Source: an uncultured Clostridia bacterium (GTDB lineage: Bacteria > Bacillota > Clostridia > Oscillospirales > Butyricicoccaceae). From it: a stretch of DNA of 51,596 nt. The notes under the pieces are model-generated. The model was not told the origin of the DNA, ran no database searches, and worked only from the letters and a program-made list of their open reading frames with translations. The position numbers and the translations under genes were made by a program. The stretch lies in assembly GCA_945947915.1 (NCBI GenBank), contig CAMEZQ010000010.1, forward strand, positions 1 to 51,596, read 5' to 3'. Positions 31,475-39,482 of the stretch are shown here, piece after piece. Position 1 is the stretch's first letter; each line of letters opens with the position of its first letter.

Positions 31475-32550
31475 ACGCGCGCCTAACCCGCCGGGAAAAG
31501 ATCTCTGCCGTCCTCGGCGCGGCGCTGGCGCTGCTGGGCCTGGGCTGGTTCCGCCTGTCGGCCTTTCTGGGCGCGTCGGCCGGCTGGATGCGGCAGGCCG
31601 GGCTGGCGGTGGGGGGCGCTCTCTGCCGCTTTTGGCGCCTTGTGCCCTTTCCGGTGTCCGAGCTGGTGTGGATCGGCGGTGTGGCTGCCGCTTTGGGCGT
31701 CGTGCTGTACTGCACCCTGCGGCGGGGGCTTTGGGGCTTCGCGGGCGCCCTGTGCCGGCTGGTGCTGGCCGGCGGCGTCATGCTGGCCCTCTTTTCCTTT
31801 GTCTTTCTCGTCCAGTATTCGGCGCCGCCCCTTTCGGAGGATCTGGGGCTGGAAGTGGAAGAATATACACCGGCGCAGCTGGCTGATGTGGCCGGGCTGG
31901 TGGCCGGAGAGCTAAATAAATATGCGGACATGGTGCCCCGGGACGGCGACGGCCTTTTTGCGCCGGCCGGATATGACGCGCTGGCGGCGGCCGTGGGGCG
32001 CAGTTACGCGCAGGGCAGCCTGCAAAGGCTTTACGCCCGCGGCACCGGCATCGCCCCCAAGCAGGGGGTGCTGCTCTCCCGGGCCATGAGTTATCTGAGC
32101 ATCACCGGCTATTATTTTCCGCTGACCGGTGAAAGCATCGTCAGCGGCGATCTGATCGAAACCAGCATTCCCTTTACCATCGCCCACGAGGCGGCCCATG
32201 CCTTCGGCGTCGGACCGGAGAAGGAGGCCAATTTCGCCGCTTTTCTCTGCTGTATCCAGTCGGAGGACCCCGAGGTCTGCTATTCCGGCCTTTTTAACGG
32301 CTATATCTATCTCAACAACGCCCTTTACCGCGCCGACCGCGACCGGTGGCAGTCGGTCTACGATACCCTGTCCCAGCCGGTGCGGGACGATCTGGCCGCC
32401 AAGAGCCGCCATCTGGCCCGCTATGAGGGGCCGGTCAACGCGTTCGGCAGCAGCGTCAACAATGCCTATATCCAGGCCACCGGCCAGCCCGACGGTGTGC
32501 AGAGCTACGGCCGCATGGTCGATCTGATGATGGCCTGGTATCTGCAATAA
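31471..32550 (+). CDS. DUF3810-type membrane zincin
   Basis: The 359-residue product has an N-terminal membrane part (helices at about residues 13-30, 68-84 and 96-116) and a C-terminal domain with the zinc-peptidase-like motif IAHEAAHAFG (HExxH at about residues 234-238) and a downstream E in KEANFAAFL, the DUF3810 pattern. It is probably a membrane-anchored metalloprotease acting on the outer face; no substrate is known. It starts inside the stop of the CYTH gene. The TraX-like gene follows 43 bases later. Confidence 0.82.
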   Translation: MNARLTRREKISAVLGAALALLGLGWFRLSAFLGASAGWMRQAGLAVGGALCRFWRLVPFPVSELVWIGGVAAALGVVLYCTLRRGLWGFAGALCRLVLAGGVMLALFSFVFLVQYSAPPLSEDLGLEVEEYTPAQLADVAGLVAGELNKYADMVPRDGDGLFAPAGYDALAAAVGRSYAQGSLQRLYARGTGIAPKQGVLLSRAMSYLSITGYYFPLTGESIVSGDLIETSIPFTIAHEAAHAFGVGPEKEANFAAFLCCIQSEDPEVCYSGLFNGYIYLNNALYRADRDRWQSVYDTLSQPVRDDLAAKSRHLARYEGPVNAFGSSVNNAYIQATGQPDGVQSYGRMVDLMMAWYLQ

Positions 32551-32593
32551 AAGGGCTTTTCACATCACGACCACACATGACGGAGGAATATGT

Positions 32594-33343
32594 ATGAAAA
32601 ATCAGACCGGCCGGCGGGGGATCAGCTCTGCCGGGCTGCACCTGCTGGCGATGGCGTTTATGCTTTGCGACCATTTGTGGGCCACCCTCCTTCCGGCACA
32701 GGAATGGCTGACCTGCATCGGGCGCATGGCCTTCCCCATCTTTGCCTTTCTGATCGTCGAAGGCTATTTTCACACGTCGGATTTCAAAAAATACGCGGGG
32801 CGGCTGCTGGCGTTTGCCCTGCTTTCCGAAGTGCCCTTCAACCTGCTTTACGGCAGCACCCCCTTTTATCCGTTCCATCAGAACGTGCTGTGGACGCTGC
32901 TTTTGGGGCTGCTGTCCATCCGGGCCATCGAAAAAGTCCGGGCCGGGGGCAGATGGTGGCTGACGGTGGGCGCCGCGGCGCTGGTCACGGCGGCCGGCCT
33001 GCTGCTCGGCACCGTGGCCATGGTGGATTATTTTGGGGCCGGCGTCGTGACCGTGCTTGTCTTTTATTTTTTCCGGGAGAAGCGGTGGTGGTGCCGTCTG
33101 GGGCAGGCCGTGTGCCTGTATATCCTCAATGTGCAGATGCTGGGCGGCTATTATTACGCCATCCCCATCGGCGGCTATGAGCTGCAGCTGGTGCAGCAGG
33201 GGCTGGCGCTGCTGGCCCTGATCCCCATATGGCTCTACGACGGCCGGCAGGGCTGTCATTCCAGGGGCTTCCGGTGGTTCTGCTATGCCTTTTATCCCCT
33301 GCATATGCTGCTGCTCTATTTCCTGTGGCAGTTTGCCATGTGA
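32594..33343 (+). CDS. TraX-like integral membrane protein
   Basis: The 249-residue product is a multi-helix membrane protein of the TraX family: LHLLAMAFMLCDHLWATL, IGRMAFPIFAFLIVEGYFHT, EVPFNLLYG, and the C-terminal FYPLHMLLLY. TraX in F plasmids acetylates pilin; the chromosomal relatives in Clostridia are thought to be acyltransferase-like and act on unknown surface molecules. CGGAGGAAT lies upstream. It ends at a strong terminator (33359-33387). Confidence 0.85.
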   Translation: MKNQTGRRGISSAGLHLLAMAFMLCDHLWATLLPAQEWLTCIGRMAFPIFAFLIVEGYFHTSDFKKYAGRLLAFALLSEVPFNLLYGSTPFYPFHQNVLWTLLLGLLSIRAIEKVRAGGRWWLTVGAAALVTAAGLLLGTVAMVDYFGAGVVTVLVFYFFREKRWWCRLGQAVCLYILNVQMLGGYYYAIPIGGYELQLVQQGLALLALIPIWLYDGRQGCHSRGFRWFCYAFYPLHMLLLYFLWQFAM

Positions 33344-33358
33344 CCATATCCCGCTTTG

Positions 33359-33387
33359 ATCCCCCGCTTGCGGCGGGGGATTTTTTA
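33359..33387 (+). terminator. Terminator of the CYTH-zincin-TraX unit
   Basis: A 9-bp GC stem (33359-33367 with 33373-33381) followed by T6. Confidence 0.9.
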
Positions 33388-33458
33388 TTCCGTGCAGAAT
33401 GACGGGGATATACAAAACGGAAGGAATAAATTTGTGCAGGATGACATACAATTTCCTG

Positions 33459-33487
33459 TTGCATAATTATTTGAAATATCGTATAAT
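33459..33487 (+). promoter_or_regulatory. Promoter of the orphan amino-acid-binding lipoprotein
   Basis: TTGCAT (33459-33464), 17-bp spacer, TATAAT (33482-33487). Confidence 0.85.
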
Positions 33488-33567
33488 TATCCCATCGAAA
33501 GACACCGGGACTTCCGGTCGGGCACCGCTCCGGCGGAATGCATAAAAATTGAAAGGATGCAATATTT

Positions 33568-34416
33568 ATGAAACTGACAAAGACATTGGCCGCCCTTCTC
33601 GCCGGCCTCACCGTATGCACCATGGCCGCCTGCAGCAAGCAGGACGACACACAGGCGGACGGCGCTGATGCCCAGCAGGGGCAGACCACCGAGCAGACCA
33701 CCGAGCAGACCGACGGCAAAAAGGAACAGATCGTCTTCGGCACCTCGGCCGACTACGCGCCCTTTGAATTCCACACCATGCAGAACGGCAGCGACACCAT
33801 CGTAGGCGCCGACATCCAGCTGGCCCAGAAGATCGCCGACGACATGGGCAAGGAACTGGTCATCAAGGACATCTCCTTCGACATTCTGCTCAACGAGCTG
33901 CAGAACGGCACCATCGACTTCGTCGTGGCCGCCATGGCTGCCACCGACGAGCGCAAGGAGCAGGCCGATCCTTCCCAGCCCTATTACGAAGAAGACTTCC
34001 AGCGTGTCGTCTTCCTCAAGAGCAACGCCGACAAATATACCGATTTTAACAGCTTTGAAGGCGCCAAGGTGGCCGTCCAGTCGGGCTCCATCCAGGTCGC
34101 CATGGCTGAGGAGAATCTGACAGGCTGTGAACTTCTGGTGCTGCAGTCGGTGCCCGATATGTTCAACAACCTGATGAACGGCAAGTGCGACGCCGTGCTG
34201 GTCGACGGCAACGTGGCCGAGGGTTATGTGGCCGCCAACAGCGACCTGGCTCTGCTGGATCAGGACTTCCCCGCCAGCGAAGGCAGCTGCGTATGGGTCC
34301 AGAAGGGTGATCCCCAGGGCCTGCTGGAAAGCATCAACAAGACCATCGGCGAGGTCACCGAAAACGGCCTGATGTCCCAGTGGCTGTCGGAGGCCGCCGA
34401 GATCTCCGAGAATTGA
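33568..34416 (+). CDS. Orphan amino acid-binding lipoprotein (family 3)
   Basis: The 282-residue product is a family 3 (polar amino acid type) solute-binding lipoprotein: lipobox MAAC with Cys22, a Gln/Thr linker with TTEQTTEQT repeat, then FGTSADYAPFEFHT, IVGADIQLAQKIADDMGK, LLNELQNGTIDFVVAAMAATDERK (in parts) and the FLKSNADKYTDFNSFEGAKVAVQSGS block. The Asp in ADIQ and Arg in DERK are the expected alpha-amino/carboxyl contacts. No permease or ATPase is encoded beside it, so it must pair with a transporter elsewhere or act as a sensor. It is transcribed alone. Confidence 0.92.
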   Translation: MKLTKTLAALLAGLTVCTMAACSKQDDTQADGADAQQGQTTEQTTEQTDGKKEQIVFGTSADYAPFEFHTMQNGSDTIVGADIQLAQKIADDMGKELVIKDISFDILLNELQNGTIDFVVAAMAATDERKEQADPSQPYYEEDFQRVVFLKSNADKYTDFNSFEGAKVAVQSGSIQVAMAEENLTGCELLVLQSVPDMFNNLMNGKCDAVLVDGNVAEGYVAANSDLALLDQDFPASEGSCVWVQKGDPQGLLESINKTIGEVTENGLMSQWLSEAAEISEN

Positions 34417-34453
34417 TGCCCGGCCGGCGCGAATATCTCCCGATCACAGGATC

Positions 34454-34480
34454 AAGCCCCGCTTTTGCGGGGCTTTTTTT
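34454..34480 (+). terminator. Terminator of the amino-acid-binding lipoprotein gene
   Basis: A 9-bp stem (34454-34462 with 34467-34475), loop TTTT, then a T run to 34480. Confidence 0.93.
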
Positions 34481-34502
34481 CTGTAAAATTTCTGCGCCTT
34501 GT

Positions 34503-34530
34503 TTGAAACCGGCATGCGGTATGGTATAAT
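34503..34530 (+). promoter_or_regulatory. Promoter of the zapA-mre growth operon
   Basis: TTGAAA (34503-34508), 16-bp spacer, extended -10 TGG-TATAAT (34522-34530). It is the only clear promoter before a run of seven closely packed genes. Confidence 0.8.
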
Positions 34531-34625
34531 AATTATTGTGTTGTATTATGCGCTTTTCAACGAAAAGCCGCAGCAGCCGGAACAGAAGAAAAAATCAGCA
34601 ATCCAAATAAAGCGGGGTAAAGAAT

Positions 34626-34928
34626 ATGCAGAGAGTGATCGTGACCATCGACGGCAGATCCTATACCATCGTGGCCGAGGAAGACGAGGATTATGTGCGG
34701 CGCAGCGCCGAGCTGGTCGATAAAAGCATCGCCGAGACCCGGGCGTCGGGGCGGCTGTCGTCGGTGGACAGCGCCATTCTGGCCGCCCTCAATATCGCCG
34801 ACAAATATTTCAAGGCGCAGCAGTCCACCGACAATATGCGCGCCCAGATCCGGAGCTATGCCGACGAATGCGCTTCCCTGCGCGCCGAGATCATCAAGCT
34901 CAGGAAAAATCAGAAGCAGGAGGGGTAA
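34626..34928 (+). CDS. zapA: Cell division protein ZapA
   Basis: The 100-residue product has the ZapA N-terminal strand pair (VIVTIDGRSYTIVAEEDEDYVRR) and a C-terminal coiled coil (SAILAALNIADKYFKAQ... to IIKLRKNQ). ZapA bundles FtsZ filaments at the division site in the cytoplasm. It is the first gene of the growth operon; AGCGGGGTAAAGA precedes the ATG. The U32 gene starts 3 bases after its stop, an arrangement common in Clostridia. Confidence 0.9.
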   Translation: MQRVIVTIDGRSYTIVAEEDEDYVRRSAELVDKSIAETRASGRLSSVDSAILAALNIADKYFKAQQSTDNMRAQIRSYADECASLRAEIIKLRKNQKQEG

Positions 34929-34931
34929 GAG

Positions 34932-37034
34932 ATGGCACTGGAAGTCATGAGCCCTGCCGGTTCGCTGGAATCGGTGATGGCGGCCGTCCGCGGCGGCGCC
35001 GACGCCGTCTATTTCGGCGCCGGTGATTTCAACGCCCGCCGCAACGCCAAGAACCTCACCGATGAGGAACTGGCCACCGCCATGAAATACTGCCGCCTGC
35101 GCGGCGTGCGCACCTATATCACCGTCAATACGCTGGTGACCGACCGGGAGCTGCTGCGGGCCAAAAGCCTCATTGAAAAGCTGACCCAGATGGGGGCCGA
35201 CGCCCTCATCGTGCAGGACCTGGGTATGGCGCGGCTCGTCCGGGCCGTTTCGCCGGAAATGCCTATCCACGCCTCCACCCAGATGACCGTCCACAATCTG
35301 GCCGGCGTCATGGCGGCCCAGCGCATGGGCTTTTCCCGGGTGGTGCTCTCCCGGGAGCTGCCTTTGTGCGAGATCGCCTTCATCTGCAGCCGCAGCCCCA
35401 TCGAGATCGAGGTCTTCGGCCACGGCGCCCTGTGTATGTGCTATTCGGGCCAGTGCTATCTGTCGGCGGCCATCGGCGGCCGCAGCGGCAACCGGGGCCT
35501 GTGCGCCCAGCCCTGCCGTATGCAGTACGCCTACGCCGGCGAGGGGCCGGGCTATCCCCTCAGTCTCAAGGACCTGAGCGTGGCCGGCTGGCTGAAAAAG
35601 CTGCAGGAGGCCGGCGTGGCCTGCATCAAGATCGAGGGCCGCATGAAGCGGCCGGAGTACACGGCGCTGGTCACCAAGATCTACAAGGATGCCGTCACCT
35701 TCGGCCGGGAACCCTCCCGGGACGATCTGGCCAAGCTGGAGCAGCTCTTCTCCCGCGACGGCTTTACCGACGGCTACCTGCGGGACCAGAAGGGCCGCCA
35801 TATGTTCGGCGTCCGCGGCGAGACCGACAATCGCGAGACGCGTGCCGTTTATAAAGAGGCAAGAGAGATCTACGAATCGGAGCCTGAGCCGCCGGTGGTG
35901 GGCGTCACCTTTGACCTTGCGGCCCACGCCGGCCGGCCTTTGCGCCTGTTGGCCGCCGACCGGGACGGCAACACGTACACGGCCGAAGGGCCGGTGCCGG
36001 AAAAGGCCATCAACCGTCCCACCTCCCGGGAGGACGTTTCGGCCGCCCTGCACAAGACGGGCGGCACGGTCTTTTATCCCACCGACGTGCATATCGATCT
36101 GGAGGACGGCCTGCGCATCCCGGCGGCGGCCCTCAACGCCATGCGCCGCCAGTGCACCGAAGGGCTGGCCGCCACCCGCCGCACGCCGCCCCGGCGTGTG
36201 ATCTCGGATTTTCAGCCGGGCGTGCGCCGTCTGGGATGGGAGGGCAAGGCCGGCACCATCATGAGCTTCCTGCGGCTGGAGCAGGTGACCCCGGAGATCC
36301 TCGACCTGCGGCCCGATTACATCTATCTGCCGCTGGAGGAGGTCTCCCGCAATCTCGACGTGACGGCCGGCCTGTGCCGCAAAGGGGTGCGGGTGGCCGC
36401 CGTGCTGCCCCGGGTGGCTTTCGATCGGGAATGGCCGGTTCTGCTGGACCAGCTCCGCGCCCTGAAAAAAGCCGGCATCCCGGCGCTGGTCTGCACCAAT
36501 ATCGGCCATCCGCACCTGCTGGAGCGGCTGGGCTTTGAGCTGCGGGGCGATTTCGGCCTCAACATCATGAATTCCCAGAGCCTGCGGGAGCTGAAAAACA
36601 TGGGCCTTTCATCGGCCACCCTGTCCTTCGAGATGACGCTGCCCCAGATCCGCGACCTCTCCTATCTGCTGCCCTGCGAGATGATCACCTACGGCCGCCT
36701 GCCGCTGATGATCACCGAAAACTGCATGCTGGCCCATCTGGACGGCAGCGGCTGCCCCTGCGACGGCGGCCCCGTCTATCTCACTGACAAGACCGGCCGG
36801 GCCTTCCCCGTCTTCAAGGAGGCCGGCTGCCGCAGCACCCTCTATAATTCGGAACCCATCTGGCTGGCCGACAAGCAGGAGGACCTGCGCGGGCTGGGCG
36901 TGCGGTGGCACCGCCTGCAGTTTACGGTGGAGAACCCTAAGGAGTGCCTGCGTGTGGCCGCGGCTTATCTGGAAAACAGCCGTTCCACCCCCCAGAAGAT
37001 GACCCGGGGCCTCTATTACCGGGGGGTGCAGTGA
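34932..37034 (+). CDS. U32 family peptidase-like protein, long form (RlhA type)
   Basis: The 700-residue product has the U32 core: LEVMSPAGSLESVMAAVRGGADAVYFG (in parts), the HASTQMTVHN block and the signature EVFGHGALCMCYSGQCYLSA with nearby cysteines (GLCAQPCR) at about residues 158-195. A C-terminal DUF3656-like half (from about 380) makes it the long form, like E. coli RlhA, which hydroxylates 23S rRNA using an iron-sulfur site; the older peptidase label is doubtful. A second cysteine set (GSGCPCDGG) lies near residue 610. Its stop TGA shares bases with the ATG of the dUTPase gene (TGATG). Confidence 0.88.
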   Translation: MALEVMSPAGSLESVMAAVRGGADAVYFGAGDFNARRNAKNLTDEELATAMKYCRLRGVRTYITVNTLVTDRELLRAKSLIEKLTQMGADALIVQDLGMARLVRAVSPEMPIHASTQMTVHNLAGVMAAQRMGFSRVVLSRELPLCEIAFICSRSPIEIEVFGHGALCMCYSGQCYLSAAIGGRSGNRGLCAQPCRMQYAYAGEGPGYPLSLKDLSVAGWLKKLQEAGVACIKIEGRMKRPEYTALVTKIYKDAVTFGREPSRDDLAKLEQLFSRDGFTDGYLRDQKGRHMFGVRGETDNRETRAVYKEAREIYESEPEPPVVGVTFDLAAHAGRPLRLLAADRDGNTYTAEGPVPEKAINRPTSREDVSAALHKTGGTVFYPTDVHIDLEDGLRIPAAALNAMRRQCTEGLAATRRTPPRRVISDFQPGVRRLGWEGKAGTIMSFLRLEQVTPEILDLRPDYIYLPLEEVSRNLDVTAGLCRKGVRVAAVLPRVAFDREWPVLLDQLRALKKAGIPALVCTNIGHPHLLERLGFELRGDFGLNIMNSQSLRELKNMGLSSATLSFEMTLPQIRDLSYLLPCEMITYGRLPLMITENCMLAHLDGSGCPCDGGPVYLTDKTGRAFPVFKEAGCRSTLYNSEPIWLADKQEDLRGLGVRWHRLQFTVENPKECLRVAAAYLENSRSTPQKMTRGLYYRGVQ

Positions 37035-37558
37035 TGCCCCGGCCCGCCGATATCGGGCTGCTGCGGCTGACCCGGGAGGGACGCCGGCCGCCCGTGCCGG
37101 CTTTTGCTACGGCGGGCGCCGCCGCCGCCGACCTGACGGCATTTCTGCCCGGTCCGCTGGTGCTGCGGCCCGGTGAGCGGATGGCTGTGCCCACCGGCAT
37201 CGCTTTGCAGCTGCCGCCCGGCTGGTGCGCCCTGGTGATGGCCCGCAGCGGGCTTTCCCTGCGGTCGGGGGTGGCGCTGTGCAACGGCGTCGGCCTCATC
37301 GACAGCGACTATCGGGGGGAAATTCTGGTGGCGCTGGAAAACCGGGGCAGCCGGGATTTTGTCATCGAGGACGGCATGCGGGTGGCCCAGCTTTTGTGTC
37401 TGCCGGCGCCGCCTGTGCGCCTGGTGGAAAAGGACGCGCTGGACCCCACGGCCCGGGGCGCCGGCGGATTCGGGTCCACCGGCCTGGGCACCGCGCCTGA
37501 GGAGAACGATCCGGAACTTTACAAATCTGCAGAAATAAGAAAGAATCACAGCGTATGA
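37034..37558 (+). CDS. dut: dUTPase
   Basis: The 174-residue product carries all five trimeric dUTPase motifs: AGAAAADLTAF (1), ARSGLSLRSGV (2), GVGLIDSDYRGEILVAL (3), RVAQLLCLP (4) and RGAGGFGSTG (5). It hydrolyses dUTP to dUMP and keeps uracil out of DNA. Motif 1 reads AAAD in place of the usual AGYD; the aspartate is kept. I chose ATG 37034 because it overlaps the U32 stop; an earlier in-frame ATG at 36944 lies inside that gene. The stop overlaps the maf start (ATGA). Confidence 0.92.
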   Translation: MPRPADIGLLRLTREGRRPPVPAFATAGAAAADLTAFLPGPLVLRPGERMAVPTGIALQLPPGWCALVMARSGLSLRSGVALCNGVGLIDSDYRGEILVALENRGSRDFVIEDGMRVAQLLCLPAPPVRLVEKDALDPTARGAGGFGSTGLGTAPEENDPELYKSAEIRKNHSV

Positions 37559-38124
37559 TCATTTTAGCGTCACAATCCCCCCGCCGACGGGAGATCCTGG
37601 AAAAGATCACTCCGGACTTTATCGTCTGTCCGTCAGACGGGGACGAACATATTCCAGCAGCCGAGCCGCCTGCATTCGTGCAGGCGCTGGCGCTGCACAA
37701 GGCCCGGCAGGCGGCCGTCCGGTATCCGGACGACCTGGTCCTGGCGGCCGACACCGTCGTCTGCCTGGACGGCGAGATCCTGGGCAAGCCCCGGGACCGG
37801 GACGACGCCTTCCGGATGCTGCGCGCTCTTTCGGGCCGCAGCCATACCGTCTATACCGGCGTGGCCGTTTTGTACCGGGGCGGCATGCACACCTTTGCCG
37901 AGGGCACCGAGGTGCGCTTCCGCCCCCTCACCGACCGGCTGATCGCCGAGTATATCGACAGCGGCGAGCCCATGGATAAAGCCGGCGCCTACGGCATACA
38001 GGGCCGGGGCGGCCGCTTTGTCGAGGGGATCTGCGGCGATTTTTACAACGTGATGGGGCTGCCCCTGTGCGCCCTCTCCCGTCTGCTGGAGTCGCTGGGG
38101 GCAGCCGGAGGCGCACAGATATGA
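37555..38124 (+). CDS. maf: Maf family nucleotide pyrophosphatase
   Basis: The 189-residue product has the Maf start IILASQSPRRREIL, the metal/base site LAADTVVCLDGEILGKP, and SGRSHTVYTGVAV and KAGAYGIQG. Maf proteins hydrolyse non-canonical or pyrimidine nucleoside triphosphates (dTTP/UTP) and slow septum formation in Bacillus. Together with dut it gives a nucleotide-cleaning pair in the shape operon. ATGA overlaps link it to dut and to mreC. Confidence 0.93.
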   Translation: MIILASQSPRRREILEKITPDFIVCPSDGDEHIPAAEPPAFVQALALHKARQAAVRYPDDLVLAADTVVCLDGEILGKPRDRDDAFRMLRALSGRSHTVYTGVAVLYRGGMHTFAEGTEVRFRPLTDRLIAEYIDSGEPMDKAGAYGIQGRGGRFVEGICGDFYNVMGLPLCALSRLLESLGAAGGAQI

Positions 38125-38954
38125 AATTCTTCCGCTCCAGGCTTTTTGCCTTCGTGCTTGCCATTGCGGTGCTGTGCGTCGGCCTGATGATCTTTTCGGC
38201 CTATTCCGGCCAGCCTTCCATTTTGTCCAAGCTGCTGGGGGCGGCGGTCACACCGGTCCAGCAGGCGGTCAGCGACACCATCGACGGCGTGCGGGATTTC
38301 TTTGGATATTTCTACCGGTACGCCGCGCTGGAGGAGGAAAACGCCCGCCTGAAAGAGGAGCTGGAGGAATACCGCAAGATGGAGCAGAAATATCTGGTGG
38401 CCATCAATGAAAACACCGAGCTGCGCAAGCTGACCGGGCTGGTGGCCAAATACAGCGATTTCGATTTTGAGCTGTGCCAGGTGTCGTCGGTCTACCGGGG
38501 CGCCGCCCAGGTGGGCATGGTGCTCAGCCGCGGCAGCGCCGCCGGCATCGCCCAGGGCGACGCCGTCATGACCGACGGCGGACTCATCGGCTACGTTTCG
38601 TCGGTGGGCGTCAATTACTGTGAGGTCGTCACCGTGCTGGATGTTTCCTTCAAGGCCGAAGCCAAGATCTCCCGCACCCGGGAAACGGTCATCGCCGAGG
38701 GCGATTTCGACCTGCTGAGCCAGGGCAGCCTGCGTCTTTCCTATCTGCCCACCGACTGCAACGTGCAGGAGGGGGATCTGGTGGAGACCTCCGGCTACGG
38801 CGGCATTTATCCGCCCGGGCTGATTTTGGGTACGGTGCGGTCGCTGGGGCTGGACGCCAGCGGCCTGACCCGCTATGCCGTCGTCGAGCCGGTGGACGAC
38901 ATCACCAGTCTCAAGTGGGTCTATGTGGTCAAGGACTTTGAGGTGGTAGACTGA
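38121..38954 (+). CDS. mreC: Rod shape-determining protein MreC
   Basis: The 277-residue product has one N-terminal membrane helix (about residues 8-28), a coiled coil rich in E/L/K (about 60-100) and the MreC beta-domain (VYRGAAQVGMVLSRGSAAGI, VMTDGGLIGYVSSVG, VQEGDLVETSGYGGIYPPGLILGTV in parts). It links the cytoplasmic MreB tracks to PBP2 outside the membrane. No mreB is in the operon. ATG 38121 overlaps the maf stop. Confidence 0.93.
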   Translation: MKFFRSRLFAFVLAIAVLCVGLMIFSAYSGQPSILSKLLGAAVTPVQQAVSDTIDGVRDFFGYFYRYAALEEENARLKEELEEYRKMEQKYLVAINENTELRKLTGLVAKYSDFDFELCQVSSVYRGAAQVGMVLSRGSAAGIAQGDAVMTDGGLIGYVSSVGVNYCEVVTVLDVSFKAEAKISRTRETVIAEGDFDLLSQGSLRLSYLPTDCNVQEGDLVETSGYGGIYPPGLILGTVRSLGLDASGLTRYAVVEPVDDITSLKWVYVVKDFEVVD

Positions 38955-38955
38955 T

Positions 38956-39480
38956 ATGCGCTTTTCCCTTTCGGTGGACAAAAGGCGGGTCGGCAAGATC
39001 CTGTGCTATCTGCTGCTGCTGACGGCCTTTTATGTATTGTCGGACGCCCGGGGCGTGCTTTACGGTATGGGGCTGCCCACGGTCAACGCCCTGCCCTTTC
39101 TGGTGGCAGCCATCGCTTTTTTCGAGGGGCCCTACACCGGCGGCTGCATGGGCTTTTACAGCGGCCTGCTCCTGTCCATCTCCTCCTCCACCATGGAGGG
39201 GGCTGAGACCCTGATCCTGGCGCTGTTCGGCGTGCTTTGCGGCAGCGCGGGCGTCGTGTTGCTGCGCCGGATCCTGCCCTCGGTCCTGGCCTGCGGCTGC
39301 GCCCTTCTGGCGGTGCGCGGCGCCATTTCGGCCACCTATTACACCCTGTTTTATTCCGTACCCTTTCTCAGCGTGGCGGCGCGCTACGCCCAGATCCTGC
39401 TGCTTTCCCTGCTGCCGGGCGCGGCGGGATATTTTCTGGTGCGCGCCGTTTACAGGCGTTTTTCCGAGGATGATATCTGA
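38956..39480 (+). CDS. mreD: Rod shape-determining protein MreD
   Basis: The 174-residue product is a small membrane protein of five to six helices with the MreD features LLLLTAFYVLSDARG, PFLVAAIAFFEGPYTGGCMGFYSGLLLS (in parts) and a basic C-terminus. It joins MreC and PBP2/RodA in the cell elongation complex. It starts one base after the mreC stop and ends two bases before the PBP2 gene. Confidence 0.88.
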   Translation: MRFSLSVDKRRVGKILCYLLLLTAFYVLSDARGVLYGMGLPTVNALPFLVAAIAFFEGPYTGGCMGFYSGLLLSISSSTMEGAETLILALFGVLCGSAGVVLLRRILPSVLACGCALLAVRGAISATYYTLFYSVPFLSVAARYAQILLLSLLPGAAGYFLVRAVYRRFSEDDI

Positions 39481-39482
39481 CC

